32,618 bases of DNA from a bacterium (GTDB lineage Bacteria; Actinomycetota; Acidimicrobiia; Spongiisociales; JAENVV01). The DNA lies in the NCBI GenBank assembly GCA_024639975.1, contig JAHEFX010000015.1, positions 1 to 32,618 of the forward strand, in the 5' to 3' direction. How positions within the stretch are numbered: position 1 is the first letter of the stretch; each line of letters begins with the position of its first letter. Shown in pieces: positions 15,892 through 24,032 of this stretch. The translations under genes were made by a program, and so were the position numbers. The notes beneath the pieces are model-generated. The model was not told the DNA's origin and did not search any database. It was given only the letters and a program-made list of their open reading frames with translations.

Positions 15892-16518
15892 CTACTTCTT
15901 CGATCCCTGGTAGTAGGGATCGCTGCCCTGGGAGTGGTCGGTGACGTCGACGACACCGGCGACGGCGGGGAGGGTCTCGATGATCATCCGCTCGATCCCC
16001 TGCTTCAGGGTCACGGCGGCGAGACCACATCCCTGGCATCCGCCCGTGAGCTCCACGTAGACGTAGTTCTTCTCGTCCACGCTGACCAAACGGGCGGCCC
16101 CGCCATGCATGGCTATGCCGGGGTTGATCGACTGCTCGAGCAACTGGGCGACCTGGTCGGCCAGCTCACCCTCCAGCGACCCGGCAGCCGGGGCGGCGCC
16201 GGCGAGCGGCGACGGGCTGTTGGGATTGTCGATCGCCAGTCCCTCGGCGCCGATCTTCAGCGTTGCGCCGGTCAGGTTGGTCCGGTCGCCCTCCCGGAGG
16301 ACGACGGCGAGCTCGCCATGGCGTTCCACGATGTCCTCGTCGGCTGCATCGTCGAGCGGCACGAAGGAGAGCTCATAGGCGAAGTCCGCCCCCTTGATGC
16401 CGGAGATCTCCATGAAAAGGGCGAACTCGGCGTCACCGGGTTCGTTGTCGCGGATGGCGACGATCTGGGTCAGTGCGTCTGGCTCGATGTTCAGTACGGT
16501 GTCGGACACGGGCCGCAT
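15892..16518 (-). CDS. NfuA-like Fe-S cluster scaffold/carrier protein
   Basis: This 208-aa protein has a degenerate A-type (HesB-like) N-terminal domain without the usual cysteines (about 8-100), and a C-terminal NifU-like domain (about 115-195) whose GGCQGCG provides the two cluster-binding cysteines (C161, C164). This is the NfuA layout: subunit pairs hold a 4Fe-4S cluster and pass it to target enzymes. ATG 16518 gives the full N-terminus; a GTG at 16509 is an alternative. The gene is divergent from the ATP-grasp gene across 47 bp. Possible clients in this window include the radical SAM protein; other sulfur-handling genes (SufE, rhodanese) lie about 8 kb away. Confidence 0.93.
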   Translation of the reverse strand: MRPVSDTVLNIEPDALTQIVAIRDNEPGDAEFALFMEISGIKGADFAYELSFVPLDDAADEDIVERHGELAVVLREGDRTNLTGATLKIGAEGLAIDNPNSPSPLAGAAPAAGSLEGELADQVAQLLEQSINPGIAMHGGAARLVSVDEKNYVYVELTGGCQGCGLAAVTLKQGIERMIIETLPAVAGVVDVTDHSQGSDPYYQGSKK

Positions 16519-16525
16519 GGTACCG

Positions 16526-16531
16526 GCGCTA
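16526..16531 (-). promoter_or_regulatory. Weak -10-like box (TAGCGC) before nfuA-like gene
   Basis: TAGCGC lies 7 nt before ATG 16518, at the spacing seen for the leaderless genes here, but the last base is C instead of T. It overlaps the 14-bp palindrome at 16528-16541. Confidence 0.3.
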
Positions 16532-16541
16532 CCCCGGTAGC
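16528..16541. repeat. 14-bp palindrome in divergent promoter region
   Basis: GCTACC-CC-GGTAGC is a near-uninterrupted palindrome midway between two divergent starts (16518 minus, 16566 plus). A second inverted repeat with 7-bp arms (16542-16548, 16558-16564) follows immediately. Either could bind a dimeric regulator. Confidence 0.5.
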
Positions 16542-16553
16542 TCGGGAGACTCG

Positions 16554-16559
16554 TAGGCT
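16554..16559 (+). promoter_or_regulatory. -10-like box TAGGCT for leaderless ATP-grasp gene
   Basis: TAGGCT lies exactly 6 nt before GTG 16566, the same hexamer and spacing as at cobB. Confidence 0.65.
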
Positions 16560-16565
16560 CCCGAC

Positions 16566-17771
16566 GTGCCCCGAGTAGCCGTCGTCCTCCCCACCACGAC
16601 CTACCGGGCGAGCGCGTTCATGGAAGCCGCCGAGGCACTCGGCGTGGACCTCACCGTGGTTTCGGAGAGGGACCAGGTCCTGTCGGACCACATGGGTGGG
16701 TCGTTCCTCCTGACCGACTTGGCGCACCCGGACGGTGCCGCCGACGACATTGCCGGGGTCGGCCCATTCGACGCCGTCATCGCCCCGGACGACCAAGGCG
16801 TCCTCGCCGCGGCGCTGGCCGCCGAGCGACTCGGTCTCCCCCACAACCCACCCTCGGCCGTCGCCGCCACGAGGAACAAGGTTGCCCTCCGTCGAGCACT
16901 CCGCGGGACCGTGCGCCAGCCGGTCTACCAGGTGCTGGAGGACGGCACGGACGCCGGTCTCGTTGCCGGCGAGCTCGGTTTCCCCGTCGTTCTCAAGCCG
17001 TTGTCGCGCTCCGGCAGCCAAGGGGTCATTCGGGCCGACGATGCCAAGGGAGCCCGAGCAGCGGCCTCGCGCATCCGCCACATCCTCGCCGTCTGTGGCG
17101 AGAACCCCGGTGAACCCCTCTTGGTCGAACGGTTCGTGCCCGGGCCCGAGATCGCGGTCGAGGCCGTACTCGCCGATGGCGAGCTCCGGCTCCTCGCCGT
17201 CTTCGACAAGCCGGATCCGCTCGACGGGCCGTTCTTCGAAGAGACCATCTACGTCGCACCGTCCCGCCTGCACCCGGAGGTACTCGATGCGGCCATCGCG
17301 TTGGTTGCCGAAGCGTGCGGGACCCTCGGCCTCGAGACGGGGCCGGTGCATGCCGAGCTGCGGATCGATGCCGGACGGCCGGTGCTGATCGAGGTCGCGG
17401 CCCGCCCGATCGGCGGTCGCTGCGGCCAAGCCCTCCACTTCGGCCTCCTCGGAACTTCGCTCGAGGCCTTGCTGCTCCGTGCCGCGCTCGACCGGCCCCT
17501 TGCCGGTCTCCGACTCACCGAGGCCGTCGGTGCACTCATGATCCCGATTCCGAGGAGCGGGGTTCTCCGCGCAGTCCGGGGATTGGAAGCGGCGGCCGAG
17601 ATCCCCGGGGTCACGGGCGTCGAGCTCTCCATCCCCATCGGTACCCACGTGCAAGCCCTCCCCGACGGCGACCGCTACCTCGGGTTCGCCTTCGCTGCCG
17701 CCGAAGAACCGGCCGACGTGGAAGCAGCGCTGCGCACCGTCCAGGAGACGGTCGTGGTGGAGGTCGACTGA
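16566..17771 (+). CDS. ATP-grasp carboxylate-amine ligase-like protein
   Basis: This 401-aa protein has a preATP-grasp Rossmann-like N-terminus (residues about 1-110), a central ATP-grasp domain with FPVVLKPLSRSGSQGV and ERFVPGPEIAVEAV, and the Mg-binding GPVHAELRI...LIEVAARPIGG. The C-terminal 90 residues resemble the LAL_C2 extension of L-amino acid ligases. The family joins a carboxylate to an amine or thiol using ATP through an acyl phosphate. The substrate here is unknown; a dipeptide or carnosine-like product is possible. The start is GTG 16566, six bases after TAGGCT. It is followed 20 nt later by an S9 peptidase that has its own leaderless-type promoter. Confidence 0.88.
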   Translation: MPRVAVVLPTTTYRASAFMEAAEALGVDLTVVSERDQVLSDHMGGSFLLTDLAHPDGAADDIAGVGPFDAVIAPDDQGVLAAALAAERLGLPHNPPSAVAATRNKVALRRALRGTVRQPVYQVLEDGTDAGLVAGELGFPVVLKPLSRSGSQGVIRADDAKGARAAASRIRHILAVCGENPGEPLLVERFVPGPEIAVEAVLADGELRLLAVFDKPDPLDGPFFEETIYVAPSRLHPEVLDAAIALVAEACGTLGLETGPVHAELRIDAGRPVLIEVAARPIGGRCGQALHFGLLGTSLEALLLRAALDRPLAGLRLTEAVGALMIPIPRSGVLRAVRGLEAAAEIPGVTGVELSIPIGTHVQALPDGDRYLGFAFAAAEEPADVEAALRTVQETVVVEVD

Positions 17772-17779
17772 GCCGGCTA

Positions 17780-17785
17780 TACCCT
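17780..17785 (+). promoter_or_regulatory. -10-like box TACCCT for leaderless S9 peptidase gene
   Basis: TACCCT lies 6 nt before ATG 17792. It also decides the start: longer readings of this frame run inside the ATP-grasp gene. Confidence 0.6.
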
Positions 17786-17791
17786 CGCCGG

Positions 17792-19717
17792 ATGCACCTC
17801 ACCGCAGAGCACCTCTGGTCCCTCGGACGCGTCGGCAAGCCGACCGCCGCGGGCAGCACGGTCGTCGTCCCGGTCCAGACCTTCGATGCCGGGACGGACG
17901 CCTCGACGACGACACTGCACCTGTTGGACGATGACGGCCTACGGCTCATCACCTCCGGGGAGGCAGCGTCCCCCGCGCTCTCGCCCGATGGACGCAACGT
18001 TGCCTTCGTCCGGCCCGTCGACGGCACCAAGCAGGTGCACGTGATGGCTCTGGCTGGCGGCGAGGCGAGGCCGGTGACCGACTTCCCCCGGGGGGCCGGC
18101 AGCCCGAAGTGGCTCCCTGATGGGCGCGGGATCGTCTGCCACACCCCGCTGCTGGACGACGCACCAACGCCGAACGGCACGCGACGCCTCATCGACGAAC
18201 GCGCCGAGTCGAAAGTGACGGCAAGGACGACGGAAGACCGGGTCTACCGGTTCTGGGACACCTGGTTGACCGATGGGTCCAACAACCACCTGTTCGTGGT
18301 CCCCCTCGACGGCGACCCGATAGACCTGACGCCCGGGTCCGGTCTCCGATGGACGCTCCCGGGGACCGGAGATCCGATCGACGACGTATCGATCTCGCCC
18401 GATGGGTCGACCGTGGTCTTCGCGGCCGCTGAGCCCTCGGTCGACGAGCGCGCCAGGTGGTGCCTGTGGCAGGTCCCCGTCGGCGGTGGTGATCGCTCGC
18501 TCGTGGCCGAGCACCCGACCGGTGACTGCCGACGACCCCGCCATCTTGGCGACCGGATCGTCTACGGGGAGACCCGCGAGCTCGACTACTACGCCACCCC
18601 GGTGATCCCATCCGTCGTCGATGCCGACGGCGGTACACGAGCGCTGATCGAGGACTGGCACCTCTCGCCCGGGGCCTGGGAGGTCGAGCCGACCAGCAAC
18701 CAGGTGTTGTTGACGGCCGAAGACCGCGGTCGGGTCTCGCTGTTCGGCCTCGACCCGGAGGGCGGTGGCACGCCATCGCTCCTGGCCCAGGGACACACCC
18801 TCACGAACCCGGTCCCCGACGGGAAGGGAGCCGTCTACCTCCTCCAGCAGTCGATCTCGCGCCCGCCGGAAGTGGTCCGGGTACCGGTCGGCGGCGGAGC
18901 GCCTGAGCCGGTCACGGATGTCAACGGGGACGTGTTCGACGGTCTCGATCTCGGTGCGGTCGACGAGATCACCGTGGAGGGGGCACGGGGGGACGACATC
19001 CAGGTGTTCCTCGTGCATCCACCCGAGCCGACGGAACGACCCGCGCTGGTCCACCTCGTCCACGGCGGCCCGCACGCGACCTTCGGCGACATGTGGCATT
19101 GGCGCTGGAACGCCCACGCATTCGCCGCTCCGGGCTACCTGGTCGCCATGGTGAACTTCCACGGGTCGACCTCATTCGGGCACGAGTTCACCCGGTCGAT
19201 CCAGGGTGACTGGGCGACGATGCCCACCACGGACGTCCTCGCTGCGACCGACCATCTCGTCGCCACGGGTCTGGTCGATCCCGAACGCATGGCCATCGCC
19301 GGCGGGTCCTACGGCGGCTACCTCGTCGCGTGGATGGGCGGCCACACCGACCGGTTCAAGACCATCGTCGCCCACGCCGCCGTCACGAACCAGGGTGCCA
19401 TGTGGGCGACCGACTCGACCTTCGGCCTGCCCCGGGCTCGGGGCGCAGCCGTGTGGGAGGACCCCGACCGGGTTGCCGAGGCGAGCCCCTCCCACCACTA
19501 CGAGCACTACGAGACCCCCACCCTGGTCATCCACGGCGAACGCGACTACCGGGTGCCGATCAACCAGGGCTTGGAGCTGTACGGCGTGCTCAAGGCCAAG
19601 GGGGTCCCCGCCCGACTCGTCTACTACCCGGATGAGAACCATTGGATCCTGTCGCGCTCGAACTCGATCCATTGGTACGGAGAGGTGCACGACTGGCTGG
19701 GGAGGTGGCTCCGATGA
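17792..19717 (+). CDS. S9 family prolyl oligopeptidase-type serine peptidase
   Basis: This 641-aa protein has an N-terminal beta-propeller with TolB/WD40-like repeats (SPDGRNVAFV, SPDGSTVVF) over about residues 1-380 and a C-terminal alpha/beta hydrolase domain. The catalytic triad reads S506 (GGSYGGY), D585 (GERDYRVP) and H617 (DENHW). HGGPH forms the usual oxyanion region. There is no signal peptide, so it should act in the cytoplasm on short peptides, like acylaminoacyl-peptidases and dipeptidyl peptidases of this family. The stop overlaps the next gene as ATGA. The upstream ATP-grasp ligase makes a peptide-forming and peptide-cleaving pair conceivable, but that is inference. Confidence 0.95.
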   Translation: MHLTAEHLWSLGRVGKPTAAGSTVVVPVQTFDAGTDASTTTLHLLDDDGLRLITSGEAASPALSPDGRNVAFVRPVDGTKQVHVMALAGGEARPVTDFPRGAGSPKWLPDGRGIVCHTPLLDDAPTPNGTRRLIDERAESKVTARTTEDRVYRFWDTWLTDGSNNHLFVVPLDGDPIDLTPGSGLRWTLPGTGDPIDDVSISPDGSTVVFAAAEPSVDERARWCLWQVPVGGGDRSLVAEHPTGDCRRPRHLGDRIVYGETRELDYYATPVIPSVVDADGGTRALIEDWHLSPGAWEVEPTSNQVLLTAEDRGRVSLFGLDPEGGGTPSLLAQGHTLTNPVPDGKGAVYLLQQSISRPPEVVRVPVGGGAPEPVTDVNGDVFDGLDLGAVDEITVEGARGDDIQVFLVHPPEPTERPALVHLVHGGPHATFGDMWHWRWNAHAFAAPGYLVAMVNFHGSTSFGHEFTRSIQGDWATMPTTDVLAATDHLVATGLVDPERMAIAGGSYGGYLVAWMGGHTDRFKTIVAHAAVTNQGAMWATDSTFGLPRARGAAVWEDPDRVAEASPSHHYEHYETPTLVIHGERDYRVPINQGLELYGVLKAKGVPARLVYYPDENHWILSRSNSIHWYGEVHDWLGRWLR

Positions 19718-20352
19718 CCACGGCGATCGTGGTCGCAGGTGGTGAGACCCCACCGGACACCGTCCGATCGATGCTTCCGCCGGATGCCTACGTCGTCGCC
19801 GCCGACTCCGGCCTGGACCATGCCCTCGCACTCGGCCTCTCGCCGGACGCGGTGGTCGGCGACATGGACTCCGTCAGCAGGGCGGCGCTCGACGCCCTCG
19901 ACGAACGCATCGAGGTGCAGGTCCACCCGGTGGACAAGGACGCCTCGGACCTGGAGCTGGCCCTACGAGTCGCTCTCGACTTCGGCGCCGACGAGTTGAT
20001 CGTCGTGGGCGGCCACGGCGGCAGGCTCGACCACCTCCTGGCCAACGTGGGACTGCTCGCCTCTGAGGACCTTGCCGACGTCGCCGTCCGGTGGCTCGCC
20101 GGACGCGACCTCGTGGTCCCCGTGCGCGATGCCGTCACCATCGAGGGTCGAGCTCGGGCCATGGTCTCGCTCCTCTCCGTCGGGGGCCCGGCACGGGGCG
20201 TCCGCACGGAGGGCCTCCGTTGGGAGCTCGACGACGAAGACCTCGACCCGACGTCCACCCGCACGATCTCGAACGAGTTCCTCGGCACCGAGGCAACCGT
20301 CTCGGTGCGGAGCGGCGCCGTCCTGGTCGTCGTGCCCGAGGCCGTCGCCTAG
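19714..20352 (+). CDS. Thiamine pyrophosphokinase
   Basis: This 212-aa protein matches thiamine diphosphokinase, which transfers pyrophosphate from ATP to thiamine to give TPP. Visible family motifs are AADSGLDHAL, VVGDMDS, DKDASDLELAL and GGRLDHLLANV, in the expected order in the N-terminal catalytic half. A beta-rich C-terminal thiamin-binding domain follows (about 140-212). ATG 19714 overlaps the peptidase stop as ATGA, so translation is probably coupled to it. The gene ends 9 nt before a strong hairpin that separates it from the convergent acyl-CoA synthetase gene. Confidence 0.93.
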   Translation: MTTAIVVAGGETPPDTVRSMLPPDAYVVAADSGLDHALALGLSPDAVVGDMDSVSRAALDALDERIEVQVHPVDKDASDLELALRVALDFGADELIVVGGHGGRLDHLLANVGLLASEDLADVAVRWLAGRDLVVPVRDAVTIEGRARAMVSLLSVGGPARGVRTEGLRWELDDEDLDPTSTRTISNEFLGTEATVSVRSGAVLVVVPEAVA

Positions 20353-20360
20353 GACGCGAA

Positions 20361-20384
20361 AGGGCCCCGGTCTCCCGGGGCCCT
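20361..20384. terminator. Bidirectional hairpin terminator
   Basis: AGGGCCCCGG (20361-20370) and CCGGGGCCCT (20375-20384) form a perfect 10-bp GC stem with a 4-nt loop, centred between the convergent stops at 20352 and 20405. Neither side has a long U-tract; the minus side has TTT. Confidence 0.65.
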
Positions 20385-20404
20385 CCGACCGATTCGACCG
20401 GCGC

Positions 20405-22189
20405 TCAGCCGTAGATGGCGTCGATGTAGTCGTGGTACTTCTCGCTCACGACCTCGCGCTTCACCTTCAACGTCGGCGTGAGCTCCCCCGTCTCGACCGT
20501 GAAGTCGTTCGGGAGGATCCTGAACGTCCTGACGGACTCCGCCCGTGAGACGGTTTCATTGGCCTCGTCGACGATGGCCTGGACGGCGGCGATGAGGTCC
20601 GGGTCCTCGAGGTGGTCTGCGATCTCGCCGGTCTTGCCCTTCTGCTCGGCGAACCGGGGCCACTCCTCGGGGTCGATCGTCAGGATCGCTGCGATGAACG
20701 GCTGCTGGTCACCGACCACCATCGCCTGGGACACCAAGGAGCTCGCTCGGATCTTGTCCTCGAGCACCGCCGGGGCGACGTCCTTGCCGGCCGCCGTGAC
20801 GATGAGCTCCTTCTTGCGACCGGTGATGAAGACGTAGCCGTCGTCGTCGATCTCGCCGATGTCGCCCGAGTGGAACCAGCCGTCGGCCTCGAGGCTCTCG
20901 GCGGTCGCCTCCGGGTTGTTCCAGTAGCCCTTGAAGATGTGCTCGCCGCCGATGAGGATCTCACCATCGTCGGCGATCTTCACCGACACCCCCGGCAAGG
21001 GTCGGCCAACGGAGCCGATCCTGCGATGGGTGGGCGTGTTGACGGTTGCCGCTGCCGTGGTCTCCGTCAGGCCGTAGCCCTCGAAGATGGAGAGGCCCAC
21101 ACCTTCGAAGAAGTAGGCGAGCCGGGCGCCGAGCGGCGCCCCGCCGGAGACGGCGTACTTGGCCCGACCGCCGAGGGTCTCGCGCAGCTTGGCGTAGACC
21201 AGCTTGTCGAAGACCCCGTGCTTGGCCTTCAGGCCGAACCCGACCCGTCCGGATTCCTTGGCCTTGGCGTAGTCGATCGCCGTCTGGACGGCGGCATCCA
21301 TGATCTTGCCCTTGCCCTCGTCGTTCGCCTTGGACACCGCTCCGTTGTAGACCTTCTCGAAGACCCTCGGGACCGAGAAGAGCCAAGTCGGATTCGTCAT
21401 GGCCAGCTCCGGCAGGAGCTTCGGGAGCCCGGTGGAGAAGGCGGTCTTGCCGCCCGAGTTGATGGTCACGACCATCAGGAGGCGGGCGAAGATGTGGGCG
21501 AGCGGCAGGAACATCAACTGCACCGAGTCGCTGCCGATGATCTCGCCGGCAGCCTCGTTGGCCTGGGCGGCATCCCAGACGAAGTTCCGGTGGGTCAGCT
21601 CGCAGCCCTTCGGGCGGCCGGTGGTCCCCGAGGTGTATACGAGCGTTGCGAGGTCGGACGAGTCCAGGGAGTCGGCCCGGGCCCTCACATCCTCGTCGGA
21701 GACGTCCTTGCCGACCTCGTGCAGGTGTGGGATCGCACCGTCGTCGATGCTGAAGACGTGTTGGCAGGTCCCGAGGGCGGCGGCCTGGGCCTCGTACACG
21801 TCGATGAGGTCCTGGTTGGCCGCGATCAGTGCCACGGCACCGGAATCCTTCATGATCCAGTCGACCTGGTCGGGCGACGATGTCTCGTAGATGGTCACGG
21901 TCGCACAGCCGGCGATCCAGATCGCGTAGTCGATGATCGGGAACTCGTACCGGCTGGGGCTGAACAGGGCGATGCGTGAGCCCTTCTCGATCCCGAGGGC
22001 GATGAGGCCCGCAGCGATACGCCGGGCGGACTCGGCCATCTCCGACAGCGTCACATCGATGAACTCGTCACCCTCGCGGTAGGCCAGCACGGGCCTCGAC
22101 CCGAACGCGGCCTCGGCCTCCCAGAAGGTGTCGGGGATCGTCACCCCGGCGTCGACCTCCACCTCCCCCGGTGTGGTGAACTCGTTCAT
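20405..22189 (-). CDS. Long-chain acyl-CoA synthetase (AMP-forming, FadD15-like)
   Basis: This 594-aa protein activates fatty acids to acyl-CoA through an acyl-adenylate. The P-loop-like LVYTSGTTGRPKG (about 183-195), the GYGLTETTAA motif and HSGDIGEIDDDGYVFITGRKKE place it in the ANL family. The ending SEKYHDYIDAIYG is typical of long-chain synthetases related to FadD15. I chose ATG 22189, preceded by AGGAGAGG 8 nt away; upstream codons lie in non-coding sequence. A -10-like TAGCCT at 22221-22226 gives a short leader. It follows the racemase gene on the same strand, which suggests a branched-chain fatty acid or sterol side-chain oxidation context. Confidence 0.95.
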   Translation of the reverse strand: MNEFTTPGEVEVDAGVTIPDTFWEAEAAFGSRPVLAYREGDEFIDVTLSEMAESARRIAAGLIALGIEKGSRIALFSPSRYEFPIIDYAIWIAGCATVTIYETSSPDQVDWIMKDSGAVALIAANQDLIDVYEAQAAALGTCQHVFSIDDGAIPHLHEVGKDVSDEDVRARADSLDSSDLATLVYTSGTTGRPKGCELTHRNFVWDAAQANEAAGEIIGSDSVQLMFLPLAHIFARLLMVVTINSGGKTAFSTGLPKLLPELAMTNPTWLFSVPRVFEKVYNGAVSKANDEGKGKIMDAAVQTAIDYAKAKESGRVGFGLKAKHGVFDKLVYAKLRETLGGRAKYAVSGGAPLGARLAYFFEGVGLSIFEGYGLTETTAAATVNTPTHRRIGSVGRPLPGVSVKIADDGEILIGGEHIFKGYWNNPEATAESLEADGWFHSGDIGEIDDDGYVFITGRKKELIVTAAGKDVAPAVLEDKIRASSLVSQAMVVGDQQPFIAAILTIDPEEWPRFAEQKGKTGEIADHLEDPDLIAAVQAIVDEANETVSRAESVRTFRILPNDFTVETGELTPTLKVKREVVSEKYHDYIDAIYG

Positions 22190-22220
22190 CGCGTCGTCCT
22201 CTCCTGAATCGGCTGCGCCG

Positions 22221-22226
22221 AGGCTA
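22221..22226 (-). promoter_or_regulatory. -10-like box TAGCCT for acyl-CoA synthetase gene
   Basis: TAGCCT lies about 31 nt before ATG 22189, with a good Shine-Dalgarno sequence in between, so this gene appears to have an ordinary leader, unlike many neighbours. Confidence 0.45.
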
Positions 22227-22254
22227 CCCAAGCTGGGGCCGGACCGAAGAGCCG

Positions 22255-23400
22255 TCAGGCGATGACACCCCGACCGCGCAGCGCCTCGATCTCGGCGGGG
22301 TCCAGCCCGATCTGGGCGAGGATGGCGTCGGTCCCCGAACCGGCGGGCGCCGGAGGAGTCGGCTCGCCGGTCGGCGTCGACGAGAACCTGGGTGCGGGAG
22401 CCGGCTGGACCACACCGGCCACTTCGGTGAAGGTGCCCCGGGCCGCGAGGTGGGGGTGGTGGGGGGCCTCCTCGAAGTCCAGGACCGGTGCGACGCACGC
22501 GTCGCTCCCGGCGAAGTGGGCGGCCCACTCGTCTCGCGTCCGGGTGGCGAAACGCCCGGCGATCGCCCGGCGCAGCTCGGGCCATGCGTCCCTGTCCCAT
22601 TGGGCGGCTGCCAGCTCGGCCGGTAGGTCCAACAGTTCGGCCAGGGCGGCGAAGAACTGCGGCTCCAGGGCCCCCACCGCCATGTGCTCCCCGTCGGAGG
22701 TCTCGTAGACGTCATAGAACGGCGCCCCGGTGTCGAGCAGGTTCGTGCCGCGCGTGGTGGTCCAACCCCCACCTGCGGCCAACCCCCAGATGAACGACCC
22801 GAGGACGCTGGCACCGTCGACCATTGCGGCATCGACCACCTGCCCCTCCCCCGTCTGCCGGGCCGACAGGATCGCGGCGAGCATGCCGAGGGCGAGCAGC
22901 AGCCCTCCCCCGCCGAAGTCGCCGACGAGGTTGAGTGGGGGGACGGGCGGCTCGCCCTCCCGCCCCACGGCGTGGAGCATCCCCGTGAGGGCTATGTAGT
23001 CGATGTCATGGCCCGCCATCTGGGCCCATGGACCGTCCTGGCCCCACCCGGTCATGCGGCCGTACACCAAAGCCGGGTTGCGGCCGATGGCCTCCTCGGG
23101 GCCGATCCCGAGACGCTCGGCCACCCCCGGGCGCATGCCCTCGAACATGGCGTCTGCGCTCTCGGCCAGTCTCAGGACGAGCTCGACGCCGGCGGGCACC
23201 TTGAGGTCGATCGCTATCGAGCGGCGTCCCCTGGCGAGCACATCCACGGCGGGGTCGGTCGGAACGAACATCCGACCGGGATCGGCGCGGTCGATTCGGA
23301 TCACATCGGCGCCGAGGTCGGCGAGCAGCATTCCACAGAAGGGCCCGGGGCCGAGGCCGACGATCTCGACGACGGTCATTCCTTCGAGTGGTCCGGGCAT
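22255..23400 (-). CDS. Alpha-methylacyl-CoA racemase (CaiB/BaiF family)
   Basis: This 381-aa protein matches the family III CoA-transferase fold and, within it, alpha-methylacyl-CoA racemase, which inverts the 2-methyl centre of branched acyl-CoAs so that they can be beta-oxidised. The catalytic histidine sits in AGHDIDY (H131), the aspartate in VGDFGGGG, and the GALEPQFF glutamate region is present. These match the His/Asp/Glu set of mycobacterial MCR. It starts PLEGMTVVEIVGLGPGP as expected for the family. TAGCCT lies 6 nt upstream of ATG 23400. The acyl-CoA synthetase gene follows 65 nt downstream on the same strand. Confidence 0.93.
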   Translation of the reverse strand: MPGPLEGMTVVEIVGLGPGPFCGMLLADLGADVIRIDRADPGRMFVPTDPAVDVLARGRRSIAIDLKVPAGVELVLRLAESADAMFEGMRPGVAERLGIGPEEAIGRNPALVYGRMTGWGQDGPWAQMAGHDIDYIALTGMLHAVGREGEPPVPPLNLVGDFGGGGLLLALGMLAAILSARQTGEGQVVDAAMVDGASVLGSFIWGLAAGGGWTTTRGTNLLDTGAPFYDVYETSDGEHMAVGALEPQFFAALAELLDLPAELAAAQWDRDAWPELRRAIAGRFATRTRDEWAAHFAGSDACVAPVLDFEEAPHHPHLAARGTFTEVAGVVQPAPAPRFSSTPTGEPTPPAPAGSGTDAILAQIGLDPAEIEALRGRGVIA

Positions 23401-23406
23401 GGGTCG

Positions 23407-23412
23407 AGGCTA
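23407..23412 (-). promoter_or_regulatory. -10-like box TAGCCT for leaderless racemase gene
   Basis: TAGCCT lies exactly 6 nt before ATG 23400 with no ribosome binding site in between. Confidence 0.6.
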
Positions 23413-23439
23413 CGGGATCTGGCGGTCCACCGGATCCCG
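23413..23439 (-). terminator. Possible hairpin downstream of small zinc-protein gene
   Basis: CGGGATC (23413-23419) and GATCCCG (23433-23439) form a 7-bp stem with a 13-nt loop. The hairpin lies about 130 nt past the small zinc-protein stop and just upstream of the racemase promoter. No U-tract follows. Confidence 0.25.
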
Positions 23440-23565
23440 CTCGCACCCTGCGGCGACCGCCCATCTCGGAGGCGGCCCTGCTGATCTTCGCTGCCCGACT
23501 GCTCCCGAGGGCCTGGCTCCTGGAACTCGGAGCGAAGGGCTAGCCGCCTCGCAGAGAGACCCCCG

Positions 23566-23748
23566 TCAGCAGCTCTTGACGCCCAACAGCGCCTGGGCTC
23601 TGGCAGCGTGCTCGGCTGGCACGCAGCCGAGGTGGTAGCGCCCGTCGTCGAAGAAGAACGTCGGCTCGCCGCGCCTGGTCGGTTGGCCGCATTCGGCACA
23701 GAGCCGGTCGTCGGTGGCAGGTCGGGGGTCCGGAGCGGACGACGTCAC
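23566..23748 (-). CDS. 60-aa putative zinc-binding protein
   Basis: Starting at GTG 23748 this encodes 60 residues with CAEC (C17, C20) and HLGC (H39, C42), a CX2C-X18-HX2C arrangement typical of a single LIM-like or zinc-ribbon knuckle. It ends in LGVKSC. GAGGG lies about 9 nt upstream of the GTG. Longer readings to 23871 add an Arg/Ser-rich stretch that looks non-coding. I do not recognise a named family. It stands alone between the racemase and sulfurtransferase genes. Small proteins of this type often bind other proteins or nucleic acids, but no function can be assigned. Confidence 0.65.
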   Translation of the reverse strand: MTSSAPDPRPATDDRLCAECGQPTRRGEPTFFFDDGRYHLGCVPAEHAARAQALLGVKSC

Positions 23749-23795
23749 GACCGCCGGCCCTCTGACCCACCGGCATCGCTCCTGGGTTCGCTCCG

Positions 23796-24032
23796 ATGGC
23801 TTCCACGGACTTCGCAGGCTTCGCCGGGATGGGACCCACCGACCCGATCCGCGTGACGGTCGATGGCGCACTCCCGTCGCACGTGGACAGCGTCGTGCGG
23901 GGCGCGCGCCGCTTCGTCGAGTCGGGCGAGCCGGTGGTCAGGAACCAGTTCGGACCTCATGCGATCTTCTCGCCGGATCGAGCGCCGGTCAACGTTCCGA
24001 CCCGGCGTCGGTCACGCCTTCTCGATCGGTAG
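23796..24032 (+). CDS. Possible small protein of unknown function
   Basis: This 78-codon frame is the only one in the 263-nt gap between the small zinc-protein start and the sulfurtransferase end that shows strong G/C bias at third codon positions, at least through codon 55. There is no recognisable domain, no ribosome binding site before ATG 23796 and no TANNNT box at leaderless spacing. The last ten residues (Arg-rich) overlap the end of the convergent sulfurtransferase gene. It may be a decayed remnant or a chance frame. Confidence 0.33.
   Translation: MASTDFAGFAGMGPTDPIRVTVDGALPSHVDSVVRGARRFVESGEPVVRNQFGPHAIFSPDRAPVNVPTRRRSRLLDR

Noticed and set aside
15901-15922. 8-bp stem (CGATCCCT/AGGGATCG) at the end of the nfuA-like gene as a terminator
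   Set aside because: It lies within the coding sequence, with the stop codon downstream, and is not followed by a U-tract.
14740-16578. A long open frame on the plus strand (about 610 codons) opposite the NHL/thioredoxin and nfuA-like genes
   Set aside because: It has no recognisable motifs and is rich in Gly, Arg, Val and His as expected for an antisense shadow of GC-rich coding DNA. The minus-strand genes have clear domains and motifs.
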